Origin: Senecio squalidus
Taxonomy: Eukaryota > Streptophyta > Magnoliopsida > Asterales > Asteraceae
DNA: 64,000 nucleotides
Direction: 5' to 3'
Assembly (NCBI GenBank): GCA_910822075.1
Contig: CAJVGC010000060.1
Location: 24,041,927-24,105,926 of the forward strand
The notes under the pieces are model-generated. The model was not told the origin of the DNA. It searched no databases and saw only the letters and a list, made by a program, of their open reading frames with translations. The position numbers and the translations under genes are program-made. This document shows positions 33,682 through 43,262 of this stretch, piece by piece; the first letter of the stretch is position 1; each line of letters opens with the position of its first letter.

Positions 33682-36600
33682 TTACAAGTCAGTTTCCATC
33701 TTGTTCTTTTCCACTACTATTTGACACAAGATTTTCCAAATTAGTTCTTGAGCAATCAATGAATCTCCTGGACCATTCAGCTTCAATTCGACAAGTTCTT
33801 CTAATGTCTTCAAAGAGTGTGGATAAGTATGACTTATCAAGTAGAATTCCCTTGATCCATGTTTTCTTATGATTGAGTATGCTTCACATCTTTCATACAC
33901 AAACCAGTTAAGTACAGGATTATTAGGTCCTTCTTTCTTGAAGATTGAACTTGTTGGCTTGTATCCAGGTTCAAACAAACCGCACAGAACATCCATTGCT
34001 AGATCAGTACCAGGACATACTCCTTGTCTTCGTTGTGAGTATTTCCTTATGCCAATCTCATACATCTTCTCCAGATCATCTCTATCAAATTTCATAAAAA
34101 CTGCATGAAAGGCTATAAGAATCGTCTTTGATTTATCAGCTCTTGTAACTTCATATTCAGTTTTCATATTTCCACCAATGTATTTCCAGTCAATGATCAT
34201 TGGAGGCTTCACCTTTAATGGAGTATACTTCAAACCTTCAACAGGGTTGATGTATGCAGAGTAATCACCTCCTTGAGCAACACTTGAAGGACTTTGTTCC
34301 ATCTCTTCAGGTTCAGGTTTAATGTCAGCAAATGGAATGTTTGGATCTTCTGTTTGAGAAGCAGTAGCAGCATCTTCACTCATCCTTCTTCTTTTAGCAT
34401 GAGGAATGAATTTGGATTTGCTTTTGACTCTTTTATGCTTCTTTTCTGGTTGTTCCACAGGAGGAACAGGTTCTTGTGTCTGAAATATTTTTCTTCCTGT
34501 TCTAAGGGCAGCTTCAAGTGCTTTTTCTTCATCCTTCTTCTTCTTCTCTTGAAGTTTCTTGAGAGCAAGTTCCCTTAATGTTTCCTTTTGTTTTTCCTCT
34601 TTGACAAGCTCAAGGATGGAAGGTAACTTCATAGGGCCTAAAGATCTGCCACTATGACCCTTGCTTTTGAGATAAGCAGTAAACTTCCTTCTATCCTCTG
34701 CTATCTTTGCTTGTATGATAGTTGGTTTGGACACTTTCTTCTTCTCAGGCTTGGTTTTGACTTTGGCTTTAGCAAGTTTGAGCTCCTCTTCTTGCATCTT
34801 CTGTGCTATATGCTCATCTTCTCTTTCCAAAGACTTTTTCAATCCCTTTTTAACCAGTTTGTCCAAAATGTCATCATTGACCATCTCCTGAGCTTTTATT
34901 GCATCATCAGCAGCTTCCTTTTGCATTCTGATGTACAACTCTGCAGCTTCGTTTTCTTGTTTGATTGCTTCTATCTCCTCAGCAGTCATACCTTGAAAGT
35001 TAATGGCTTCATGAATGTCTTCTTCTTTTTGTTGTTCAGCCAATAACCTTGCTTTTGCCTTTTCTTCAGCTGCTAATTCAGCATTCATTCTGATCTGCAG
35101 TGCAGCTGCTTCATTTTCTCTTCTCAAATTTTCTATCTCCTTGGCAGACATAGTGCTAAAGAATAGTGCTTCTTTAGCCAGCCTATCTTCCTCTTGTAAT
35201 TCTTCCTTTGACTTCTTCATCACCTTATCCTTGCCTTTGTTCTTTTCATCATCAAGATTGACTATTTTGATTTTATTCTTGTTCTTGTCATCTGTGATGA
35301 CTCCAACTCTTCCTGCAGAAAGAGATAAGCTAGCAGTCTGTTCAGATACTCTAAGTGAGGTTGATGTAATTGTAGCTAACTCAGCAGCTGCTGCTCTTTG
35401 TCTAGCAACTGCTATGGCAACCAATCTCTTTCTTTCCTCCTCTTCTGCTTTCTTCTTTTCTAGCTTCTGTTTTTCATCCTTGATCTTCTGTAGTTGTGAG
35501 GCTATGGAGTCATCATCAGCCATCACACTTGTTCTTGCCAATTCTGTTCTTATAAGAATATTTGCAGCTTCAGTTTGTTTAATTGTGGAAGAAGTCTCTG
35601 TTACATTGGTTGAAGGAGTTGTGGCTTCAGTTTGAATGGCTTGAAGTTGTGAGAAAGCTTGATTGAATGTGGGAGGAGTAGCTGAAAATAGGTAGGAATG
35701 ATCTTCCTCAGTTTCTGGAGCTGGACTGATGATCATGGGCTCCGTAGTAACTTGGTCTATGACAGCCGCATCAACTAGGTCCGTAGCAACTGGACTAGTT
35801 GTCATGAGGTCCGCATCAACTTCCTCCGTATTAACTGGACTAGTTACCATAGGATCCACCGTATTAACTTGGTCCGTAGTAACTATATCCGCAGTATTTG
35901 TTTCAGTATCTTGACCATCATATGTAGCCGTAGCAACTGGTGAAGTTTCCATTTCGTCTACTATTTCTTCAACCCTTTGCATGGCTTCGTGCTGCTGCTG
36001 CTCCCCCTTAAGTGGAGTATCCACTTCCATATTATCACCTTCATCTTCATCTATTACCATGTTTGCATCAAAGTGTGTCTCCCCCTCAACAACACTATCT
36101 GTCTCCATCTCTTCTTCTTGATTTGAGGTGGCAGTGATGACTGTATCATGGCTTGATTTGACTTCTCCCCTGCTCTCTCCAGATGATAACATATCAGAAT
36201 CTTTTTCTTTCTCCCCCTTGTTGTCATCTGGGGAAGAATCATCTGTGGAGGAGGAACTAGATGGCTTTGGTGAACTCCCAGAATTTAGTGTGGTGATTCT
36301 TTTGGTCACCAGCTGGGCAGAAAGAAGTGCTTGTTGTGCTAGCACTTGGTGCACCAATGAAGTCAAATTAGATAGCATCTCTCCTTGTTTATCTACCTTT
36401 GTCATTAAAGTTTGGTACATGTCCTTCAATTCCAGTAACTGACTACCACTACCCTCACCCCTTTCCTGTTGGGTACCAACAGGTGGAAGATCCTCGGGAA
36501 TAGAGAAACTCCTCTGCCTAGCAGAGACAGGTATCTCTCCCATGGTTTCTTGGCACCAGGGACCACCTTCCCAATTTGAGAACAAGTTCTCAGCAAAGGA

Positions 36601-37881
36601 TGGTGTTGCCGTAGTTTGGGTCTTAGTTATGTTAACACTGTCCTGAGCTCTACTATAAGAAGTAGATGCTGCAGTAGTGTTAGCCCTCCCCACATGGTCT
36701 TCCCTCTCCTTATTGACCAACTCAGTGAACAAGGGGGTATGTTCAATGTTTTCCCCTAAAGTGTTTGGCAATCCTGAAGATGTTTCAGGGATTGCTTTTG
36801 TAGTAGTAGTGGAGGGGATGGTCTTAGACACAAGAGGCTGAGTAACCCTCTTTGGTCTTTTAGAAGCAACTGTGGGTGGTTTGTGAGGCGCAGAAACTCT
36901 TGGTTTAGTCACTTTAGCAGTAGTGACTGGAGCAGTAGCAACTGGAGTAGAACTCACAGTAGCAACTGGAGGTACTGTGGCAGTAGGAACTACCGTAGCA
37001 ACCTCTGGGTTTACCCCTGCATTACCAACTATAGATATGGCACTAGTGCCAACAGAGATCGCAGTGGTACTGGGGGTTACAGCTGTGGGTTGGGACAGAG
37101 GAAGAGTTTCTTGTCCTGTAGCTGTGGGGATTGTGATCACCATCATTTTTGAGAATAATGGTGTCACAAGAGAAGGGCCTTCCTTGTTTGTTTTTCTCAT
37201 GTTAGTAAAAACTTTTCGTGTATGAGCATGTGAGACAAAACGTTTTTCTGATCTGGGGAGATCTTTATGAACACAGTTTAGGCAATGTTGTAGAAATCTT
37301 GGATACATAAGAAATTTGTTTTGACTATCAATATTTCTTCTCATTGCATCAAAAATCATTCCAGAAAAATTGTAAGTTCCCCCCGTAGCCAAACACACCA
37401 TTGCATTGGCTAATGATGAACTTCCTTCATGCCACCCTGTTCTTTTGGGGGACAAACATTGTTGCAAAGTATGCAACATGAATTTCCATTGAGGGGAAAG
37501 TTTAGCTTTTAAAAATGTGGAAGTGTTTAAGTTCCCCTCATATCCCATGTTTTGAAAAGCATTTACAAGGGTGTTTTCAGGAAGATGTTCAATACCTGCC
37601 GCATCTTGTAGGTTAAGATGGGTTCTTAGCGTGGACTCTGTTACTTGGAATGCTTTGCCTCTTACCACCGCATTGATGGCTATTTCATCGTCGTCCCATG
37701 TGGCAGATGTCCAGAAGTCCAGTATGTGGGACTCATTAATCTCCGGATTAATGGTTAACGCCGTCTTGATGGTTGATTGATTAAAGAAATCAATGATTTC
37801 GTGGAAATCGGCGTTATCGGTATTCTTTTCCAGGTAAGCGACCATGTTGTGAGTTTTGTAAAATTGCAATTGATCCGCCAT
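33682..37881 (-). CDS. Large third ORF (1399 codons) after pol in the SIRE-type element
   Basis: Uninterrupted. I chose the Met at 37881 (ACAATGGCG context, MADQLQFYKTHNMVAYLEK); a Met 13 codons upstream (37920) is possible. The N-terminal 270 residues form a globular-looking region (DFFNQSTIKTALTINPEI, VVRGKAFQVTESTLRTHLNL) of a type I recall from repeat-derived proteins in Asteraceae. A Thr/Val/Pro/Ser-rich stretch follows (about 270-450), then acidic repeats with VAT/VTT/VNT units (about 630-760), a long Glu/Lys/Ala-rich coiled coil (about 820-1160), a basic patch, and a globular C-terminus (about 1230-1399). I see no signal peptide or transmembrane segment, so the env-like label used for SIRE third ORFs is not supported by sequence. 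Function unknown. Confidence 0.85.
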   Translation of the reverse strand: MADQLQFYKTHNMVAYLEKNTDNADFHEIIDFFNQSTIKTALTINPEINESHILDFWTSATWDDDEIAINAVVRGKAFQVTESTLRTHLNLQDAAGIEHLPENTLVNAFQNMGYEGNLNTSTFLKAKLSPQWKFMLHTLQQCLSPKRTGWHEGSSSLANAMVCLATGGTYNFSGMIFDAMRRNIDSQNKFLMYPRFLQHCLNCVHKDLPRSEKRFVSHAHTRKVFTNMRKTNKEGPSLVTPLFSKMMVITIPTATGQETLPLSQPTAVTPSTTAISVGTSAISIVGNAGVNPEVATVVPTATVPPVATVSSTPVATAPVTTAKVTKPRVSAPHKPPTVASKRPKRVTQPLVSKTIPSTTTTKAIPETSSGLPNTLGENIEHTPLFTELVNKEREDHVGRANTTAASTSYSRAQDSVNITKTQTTATPSFAENLFSNWEGGPWCQETMGEIPVSARQRSFSIPEDLPPVGTQQERGEGSGSQLLELKDMYQTLMTKVDKQGEMLSNLTSLVHQVLAQQALLSAQLVTKRITTLNSGSSPKPSSSSSTDDSSPDDNKGEKEKDSDMLSSGESRGEVKSSHDTVITATSNQEEEMETDSVVEGETHFDANMVIDEDEGDNMEVDTPLKGEQQQHEAMQRVEEIVDEMETSPVATATYDGQDTETNTADIVTTDQVNTVDPMVTSPVNTEEVDADLMTTSPVATDLVDAAVIDQVTTEPMIISPAPETEEDHSYLFSATPPTFNQAFSQLQAIQTEATTPSTNVTETSSTIKQTEAANILIRTELARTSVMADDDSIASQLQKIKDEKQKLEKKKAEEEERKRLVAIAVARQRAAAAELATITSTSLRVSEQTASLSLSAGRVGVITDDKNKNKIKIVNLDDEKNKGKDKVMKKSKEELQEEDRLAKEALFFSTMSAKEIENLRRENEAAALQIRMNAELAAEEKAKARLLAEQQKEEDIHEAINFQGMTAEEIEAIKQENEAAELYIRMQKEAADDAIKAQEMVNDDILDKLVKKGLKKSLEREDEHIAQKMQEEELKLAKAKVKTKPEKKKVSKPTIIQAKIAEDRRKFTAYLKSKGHSGRSLGPMKLPSILELVKEEKQKETLRELALKKLQEKKKKDEEKALEAALRTGRKIFQTQEPVPPVEQPEKKHKRVKSKSKFIPHAKRRRMSEDAATASQTEDPNIPFADIKPEPEEMEQSPSSVAQGGDYSAYINPVEGLKYTPLKVKPPMIIDWKYIGGNMKTEYEVTRADKSKTILIAFHAVFMKFDRDDLEKMYEIGIRKYSQRRQGVCPGTDLAMDVLCGLFEPGYKPTSSIFKKEGPNNPVLNWFVYERCEAYSIIRKHGSREFYLISHTYPHSLKTLEELVELKLNGPGDSLIAQELIWKILCQIVVEKNKMETDL

Positions 37882-37920
37882 TGTTGATTCTGTGGAATGA
37901 TTAGAACCAGAGATAAACAA

Positions 37921-38686
37921 GAAAGTGAGTGATTAGTTACAACGGCAAGGAAAAATGGTTTATAAACTCTAACGGTAACTTTTTGGAAGACTTAGGGGTT
38001 TTTACAACGGTAATTTTAAGATTATGCAATTAACCCCCTTGTATACCGAGGAAAGAAAATTTGTAGCAACTTGATTCCCTTGATTAGACGCGGGTAATCA
38101 TTTAAAAATGACTTTCCAATTAAAGATTGCCACGTGTAGCCTGTATTTGAACCTCGCGCCGGAATTTTAAAAATTGGTTCCAATCAGGTTTTAACACGTG
38201 TAAAGTGGGGATACAAGTTGTGTTTTGACTTGTCAAATCATCATTAATTAGGGCATTCTTATTGATTAAGAAGCCTTTATTAATATAATAATTTGCAGTA
38301 TTAACTAAAGATCCGTAGCAAGTAGGTTAATTGTCCGTAGTAGTTGTTTATGGGCCGTAGTAACTGGACTAGCCGTAGTAACTTGAGTTACTGGCAGTAT
38401 TAAGCCAGAGGGCCGTAGCAACTTTCTACTTGTCCGTATTAACCATTCCGTCCACAATTTTATTTGCCTAGGGCAGTAGTAGTTAAACCTTCCCTTAGCC
38501 TTAGAATGTGGTCGTACTAATCATACTTTGGATATTATAGTCTTTACTATTTATATTGCAGTAGTAACATAGTCCAATACTAGAGAGTAAGGAACTTGAT
38601 TTTTATCATAAGGTTACTACTGCTTTTTCGAAGGGACTTATATTTTAAACATAATAGACATAATGAGAAAGAAAGAGGAAGGAGAG
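37921..38686 (-). other. Spacer between pol and the third ORF, rich in a repeated short motif
   Basis: Non-coding by reading frame. Between 38310 and 38580 it has about ten imperfect copies of plus-strand CCGTAGTAAC / CCGTAGCAAC / CCGTATTAAC / CAGTAGTAAC, the same motif as in the LTR and the coding regions. Pol ends in TAA, so stop readthrough into the third ORF is not possible over this distance; expression would need a separate mRNA or internal start. Confidence 0.7.
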
Positions 38687-41600
38687 TTATTCTTCCGTAT
38701 TGAGCATTCCAATGCTTGTGATTAAGAACGTGAATCTCCCAACATCAAATGCCTTTGTGAGGAGGTCAGCGAGTTGATAATCAGTATGTATCTTCTCCAC
38801 ATGAATCAGTTTCTTCTCATTGCAATCCCTTATAAAGTGATAGCGTATCTCTATGTGTTTTGTCTTGGAGTGTTTGACCGGGTTGTTGATAATGCTTATT
38901 GTGCTTTGGTTGTCGATGAAGATTGGTGTATTCATGAATGAGTATCCATAGTCCATCATCTGATTTTGAATCCAAAGAACTTGGGCACAACAGCTGGCAG
39001 CAGCAATGTACTCAGCTTCAGTAGAAGAGGTTGATACCGTTGTTTGCTTTTTACACTGCCATGACACCAGTCTTGAGCCAATGAATTGGCATCCTCCAGT
39101 TGTAGATTTTCTGTCTAGATTCTCACCTCCATAGTCGCTATCAGTGTAAGCTATTAGGTCAAATGGAGAGTCTTTAGGATACCATAAACCTAGATTAGGT
39201 TTGCCCTTTAGATATCTAAAGATTCTCTTCACAGCTATGAGGTGAGACATCTTTGGTCTTGTTTGGTATCTAGCACACACACAAACTCCAAACATGATGT
39301 CTGGTCTTGATGCTGTGAGATACATGAGGGATCCTATCATGGATCTATAGTTGTGTATATCCACATCCTCCCCCTCAAGATCAGCCGTCATTTGTTTGTG
39401 AGTTTCCACTGGGGTGCTTGCCACCTTTGCATCAGATAGGCCAAACTTTGTAAGGATGTCTTTGACATATTTGGTTTGACTTATGAGCATGCCATCCGGT
39501 TTTTGTTTGACTTGAAGGCCCAAAAAGAAGGTGAGTTCTCCCATAGAACTCATTTGAAATTTTGTGTGCATGAGGTCTTCAAAGTCTTTGCACAATGAAT
39601 CCTTAGTGGATCCAAAGATGATATCATCCACGTAGATTTGCACAAGAAGAATGTATGATTGGGATTTCTTGTAGAACAAGGTCTTGTCAATTGTGCCACG
39701 TTGAAAATTGTTTTGAAGAAGATAGTCCGAAAGTGTGTCATACCATGCACGTGGTGCTTGATGAAGTCCATAAAGGGCTTTGATCAGTTTGTATACTTTG
39801 TGTGGATGTTGAGGGTCCTCAAATCCAGGAGGTTGTTTGACATACACTTCTTCTTCAATAGCTCCATATAGAAAGGCACTTTTGACATCCATTTGGTAGA
39901 CCTTGAAACCCATGTAAGAGGCAAAAGCGAGAAATAGGCGGATGGCCTCAATTCTAGCTACGGGAGCAAATACTTCCTCATAGTCTATTCCTTCTTCTTG
40001 AGTATATCCTTGGGCAACCAGTCTTGCCTTGTTTTTGACTACTATTCCACGTTCATCTTTCTTATTCCTGAATATCCAGCGTGTACCAATCACCTTCTTG
40101 CCATATGGGACTTCCATTAGGACCCATACCCCTTGAATCTTGAACTGAAGTAGTTCTGCCTGACATGCTTCTATCCAGTGTGGATCTAATAGAGCTTCTT
40201 GAATCTTCTTTGGCTCCATTTGAGAGAGGAAGCATGCAAAGAGGCATGTGTTGATGAGAGCACTCTGAGAATCCTTTTTGGATTTGATTTGACTTCTAGT
40301 TTCCATAGAGAAGTCAAGAGATCCAATGATTTGATCAGGAGGATGATTCTTAGCAATACGAGAAGATGGAATCTTCTCAAGGCGTAATTCAGCACCTAGG
40401 TTTGTCTCATTCATGTCTGGCATGGTAGTGTTTGGATAGGAGGTACGAAATGGAGTGGTTGGAGGAGTAGTAAATGAAGGAGAGGTGACTGATTTAGGGA
40501 TATCAGTTGAGTAGTGCTCAAATTCTTCAGGTACAATATGTTCAACTCCATCCTCATCCTCTTCAATTAGGAATGGAACACCATTAGGACGTGTTGCATA
40601 ATCCGTAGCCTTTGGAGATGGAGGAGGTACAGCTTCATCTTCCTTGGTGGAGTCATTCTCTTGGGCTGTTGATGTATCAACTGGATCCTCCAATGTAATT
40701 GGAAGATTTATATATTCCATTACATCCAAACGGGCAGTACCTGTAATGGGATCCGTAGCAACAGGTGCCGTAGTAGAGGAATTGGTTGCCGTAGTAACTT
40801 CTTCCGTAGCAACCTGGTCCGTAGCAACCTGTTTTGGATGAAACTCAAAGTTAGAGTTTAATGATCTTGTTAAGGCGTCCAAATCAAATACCCAATCTGG
40901 TCCATGTCCTCTTGTGTTGGGTGTGTATTCATTGAATGTGACATTGGAGCTTTCTTCAATGATCTTTGATTTGTGATTGTAGACCCGATATGCTTTGCTT
41001 TGAGATGAGTATCCAACAAATGTTCCTTCATCAGCTTTGCTTTCGAATTTTCCAAGATAGTCTTTTGAGTTAAGAACTGTGCATGGGCATCCAAAAGCAC
41101 GAAGAAAGCTGATCAAGGGTTGCTTTTTGTGTAGTAACTCATATGGTGTCTTGTTGTGTGCCTTAACTAGCAACACCCTATTCTGGACGTAGCAGGCAGT
41201 GTTAACTGCTTCTGCCCAGAAGAAAATAGGAAGATTGGAGTCAGCTAGCATGCTTCTGGCTGCTTCAATCAGTGTCCTATTGCGTCTTTCAGCAACTCCG
41301 TTTTGTTGAGGAGTCCTGGCAGCACTAAATTGGCGTTCTATACCCTTCTTCTCACAGAAGTCATTCATCACACTATTCTTGAATTCTGTACCATTATCAC
41401 AACGGATTTTCTTGATCTTCTGGTTGAGTTGAAGTTCAATCTTAGTGATAAAGGAGATGAGGAGTTGGCTTGTTTCATCTTTGGTACCAAGAAAATAAAC
41501 CCATGTATATCTTGTGTAATCATCAGTGATGACCAAGCAGTATGACTTCTTTGCAATACTCTTTACATTAGTAGGACCAAAGAGATCCATGTGTAAAAGA

Positions 41601-42271
41601 TGTAAAGCAGTGGTGTTAGAGTTGACTTCCTTAATTTTGTGGGAAGACTTGTGTTGCTTACCCTTCAAGCAGGCTAAGCAATTGTCTTCAAGTTTGAATT
41701 GCTTATTTGGGAGTCCTCTAACCAAACTAGATTTAACTAGTTTGTTGATGTTTTTCAGGTTCATGTGGCACATCCTCCTATGCCATAGAGTTGATTCATC
41801 CAAAGTTGCTTTTGAGAGAAAGCAAGCTTCAGTCGAATTTACTTGAACCTTGGACATGTCTAAGCAGTAGACATTATCCCTCCGTGGTGTTCTGAGTAGT
41901 ATCATGCTTTCATCGATTACATACCCAGGCTTCATTATAATACATTCAGTAGCAGTGAAGATCGGTGTGTGTTTTTCATCACAAACTTGAGAAACACTCA
42001 ATAGATTGTATTGAAGCTGTTGCACATAGTACACATCCTTGAAGTGTAGTGTACCATTGCTGATTGTTCCCTTTCCAGTAATCCTTCCTCCCTTTGGATT
42101 TCCTCCAAAAGCAACATATCCTCCATTGAACTTTTCAAAGTCCTGAAGGCATGACATGTTGCCTGTCATGTGCCTGGAGCAGCCACTATCTACATGCCAA
42201 CTGTTCTCATCTTCTTTTGTTGGCTGAACCTGCACATTAACATAGGAGTTTAGTTTCTGATGGGAACCCAA
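38687..42271 (-). CDS. pol: SIRE-type Copia Pol: protease, integrase, reverse transcriptase, RNase H
   Basis: An intact frame of 1194 codons. Protease active site WHVDSGCSRHMTG (Asp28). GAG-pre-integrase LWHRRMCHMN with an HHCC finger ending CLACLKGKQH. Integrase core with HMDLFGP, TDDYTRYTWVYFL, CDNGTEF and TPQQNGVAERRNRTLIE. A Ser/Thr-rich linker with VAT repeats (about 480-530). RT from VLMEVPYGKKVIGTRW through KARLVAQGYTQ, QMDVKSAFLYG and IYVDDIIFGS (catalytic YVDD). RNase H with AYTDSDYGG and TSSTEAEYIA. All catalytic residues I can check are present. The N-terminus overlaps the preceding gag frame by 22 bases in a different frame. Confidence 0.95.
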   Translation of the reverse strand: MGSHQKLNSYVNVQVQPTKEDENSWHVDSGCSRHMTGNMSCLQDFEKFNGGYVAFGGNPKGGRITGKGTISNGTLHFKDVYYVQQLQYNLLSVSQVCDEKHTPIFTATECIIMKPGYVIDESMILLRTPRRDNVYCLDMSKVQVNSTEACFLSKATLDESTLWHRRMCHMNLKNINKLVKSSLVRGLPNKQFKLEDNCLACLKGKQHKSSHKIKEVNSNTTALHLLHMDLFGPTNVKSIAKKSYCLVITDDYTRYTWVYFLGTKDETSQLLISFITKIELQLNQKIKKIRCDNGTEFKNSVMNDFCEKKGIERQFSAARTPQQNGVAERRNRTLIEAARSMLADSNLPIFFWAEAVNTACYVQNRVLLVKAHNKTPYELLHKKQPLISFLRAFGCPCTVLNSKDYLGKFESKADEGTFVGYSSQSKAYRVYNHKSKIIEESSNVTFNEYTPNTRGHGPDWVFDLDALTRSLNSNFEFHPKQVATDQVATEEVTTATNSSTTAPVATDPITGTARLDVMEYINLPITLEDPVDTSTAQENDSTKEDEAVPPPSPKATDYATRPNGVPFLIEEDEDGVEHIVPEEFEHYSTDIPKSVTSPSFTTPPTTPFRTSYPNTTMPDMNETNLGAELRLEKIPSSRIAKNHPPDQIIGSLDFSMETRSQIKSKKDSQSALINTCLFACFLSQMEPKKIQEALLDPHWIEACQAELLQFKIQGVWVLMEVPYGKKVIGTRWIFRNKKDERGIVVKNKARLVAQGYTQEEGIDYEEVFAPVARIEAIRLFLAFASYMGFKVYQMDVKSAFLYGAIEEEVYVKQPPGFEDPQHPHKVYKLIKALYGLHQAPRAWYDTLSDYLLQNNFQRGTIDKTLFYKKSQSYILLVQIYVDDIIFGSTKDSLCKDFEDLMHTKFQMSSMGELTFFLGLQVKQKPDGMLISQTKYVKDILTKFGLSDAKVASTPVETHKQMTADLEGEDVDIHNYRSMIGSLMYLTASRPDIMFGVCVCARYQTRPKMSHLIAVKRIFRYLKGKPNLGLWYPKDSPFDLIAYTDSDYGGENLDRKSTTGGCQFIGSRLVSWQCKKQTTVSTSSTEAEYIAAASCCAQVLWIQNQMMDYGYSFMNTPIFIDNQSTISIINNPVKHSKTKHIEIRYHFIRDCNEKKLIHVEKIHTDYQLADLLTKAFDVGRFTFLITSIGMLNTEE

Positions 42272-43262
42272 GCCAAAGTGGACTTGGGTTTGCCCATATC
42301 ATCGAAGTAACTCACCTTCCTTTGTACAAGTTTTGAAAAATCAGTGGGGATAGGTGGTTGAGTTACTTGAACCTTTGGTTGCCATATTTTCTTGAAAGAT
42401 TTGTCTTTATGAAAAATATTGGTGTTAACAACTTTTGATTTAGCAATTTGAGTAGGTACTGGTTTGACATGTCGTTGTTTCTTATTGTTAATAGGAGCCT
42501 TAGTGACAAAGTTACCTTGAGCAGTATTAACACGATTAGGTTTCATACGGTTAGTGTTCACAGTATTAACACGAGCAGTATTAACACTTTTGTTCTTGGC
42601 CGTATTAACCTTAGCCGTAGAAACTACTTTTTGTCTAGCAGTACTAACTCTATTGTTGAAGTTTTTGTTCCTGGTTGTACCAATGTGATTTTCTGAAGAT
42701 GATTGTTTGACAAAGTTGTTTTTAGAGACAACCCTTCCCTTGTAGCCCACCCCATGATGTGATTTTTGAGTCATTTGTACTTGGTTTTGTGGATTGTGAT
42801 AACAAATCTTTGCATAGTGATTTAGTTTACCACAAATAAAACATCCCTTTCTAGTTTGTTGTACAACCTGACCCTTTTGGATTTTGACTTGGTTCATGTT
42901 TCTTTGATTTCCTCGTTTCCCTGGGTGTTTGTTGTTTTCCTTAGGGGTTTGCTTAGTTTTGCTTTCTGAAGGTGCTTTTGCAATCTTAGTGGGGTTATTA
43001 GGGGGCAGAGACACTAAACTTTGAGTAAAAGGTAAAGTTATTCCTTCTATTGTGAGTAGATGATTTTCCAATGGAATATCCTTGTTTTTTATAACGTGAA
43101 CTTTACTTTCTTCCACTAAGTCCTCTATTAGAACTTCATCGTAGTTGATTGGATCAACATTGAATGATTCCTTTGGAGGTGTCTGGGAGATTGGGATTCT
43201 AGGTTCATCTAAAGATGGTGGGATATAGTTTTGGTTAAATGGAGGGGCAACTTCTTTGTATC
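42250..43262 (-). CDS. gag: SIRE-type Gag, C-terminal part with second zinc knuckle
   Basis: Continues the Gag protein in a -1 frame relative to 43263-44975. The open frame reaches back beyond its first Met (43116) to about 43295, where the sequence reads IHSKIKAGLGYKEV. It holds a knuckle CFICGKLNHYAKIC, many Lys/Asn residues, and repeats like VNTARVNTVNT. It ends WVPIRN then TAA, a typical Gag end for this type of element. Pol follows with a 22-base overlap in the next -1 frame, so a programmed shift or a lost base is implied. Confidence 0.8.

Noticed and set aside
35015..35635. 206-codon antisense ORF
   Set aside because: Low-complexity mirror of the coiled-coil coding part of the third ORF on the other strand; no start context or domain.
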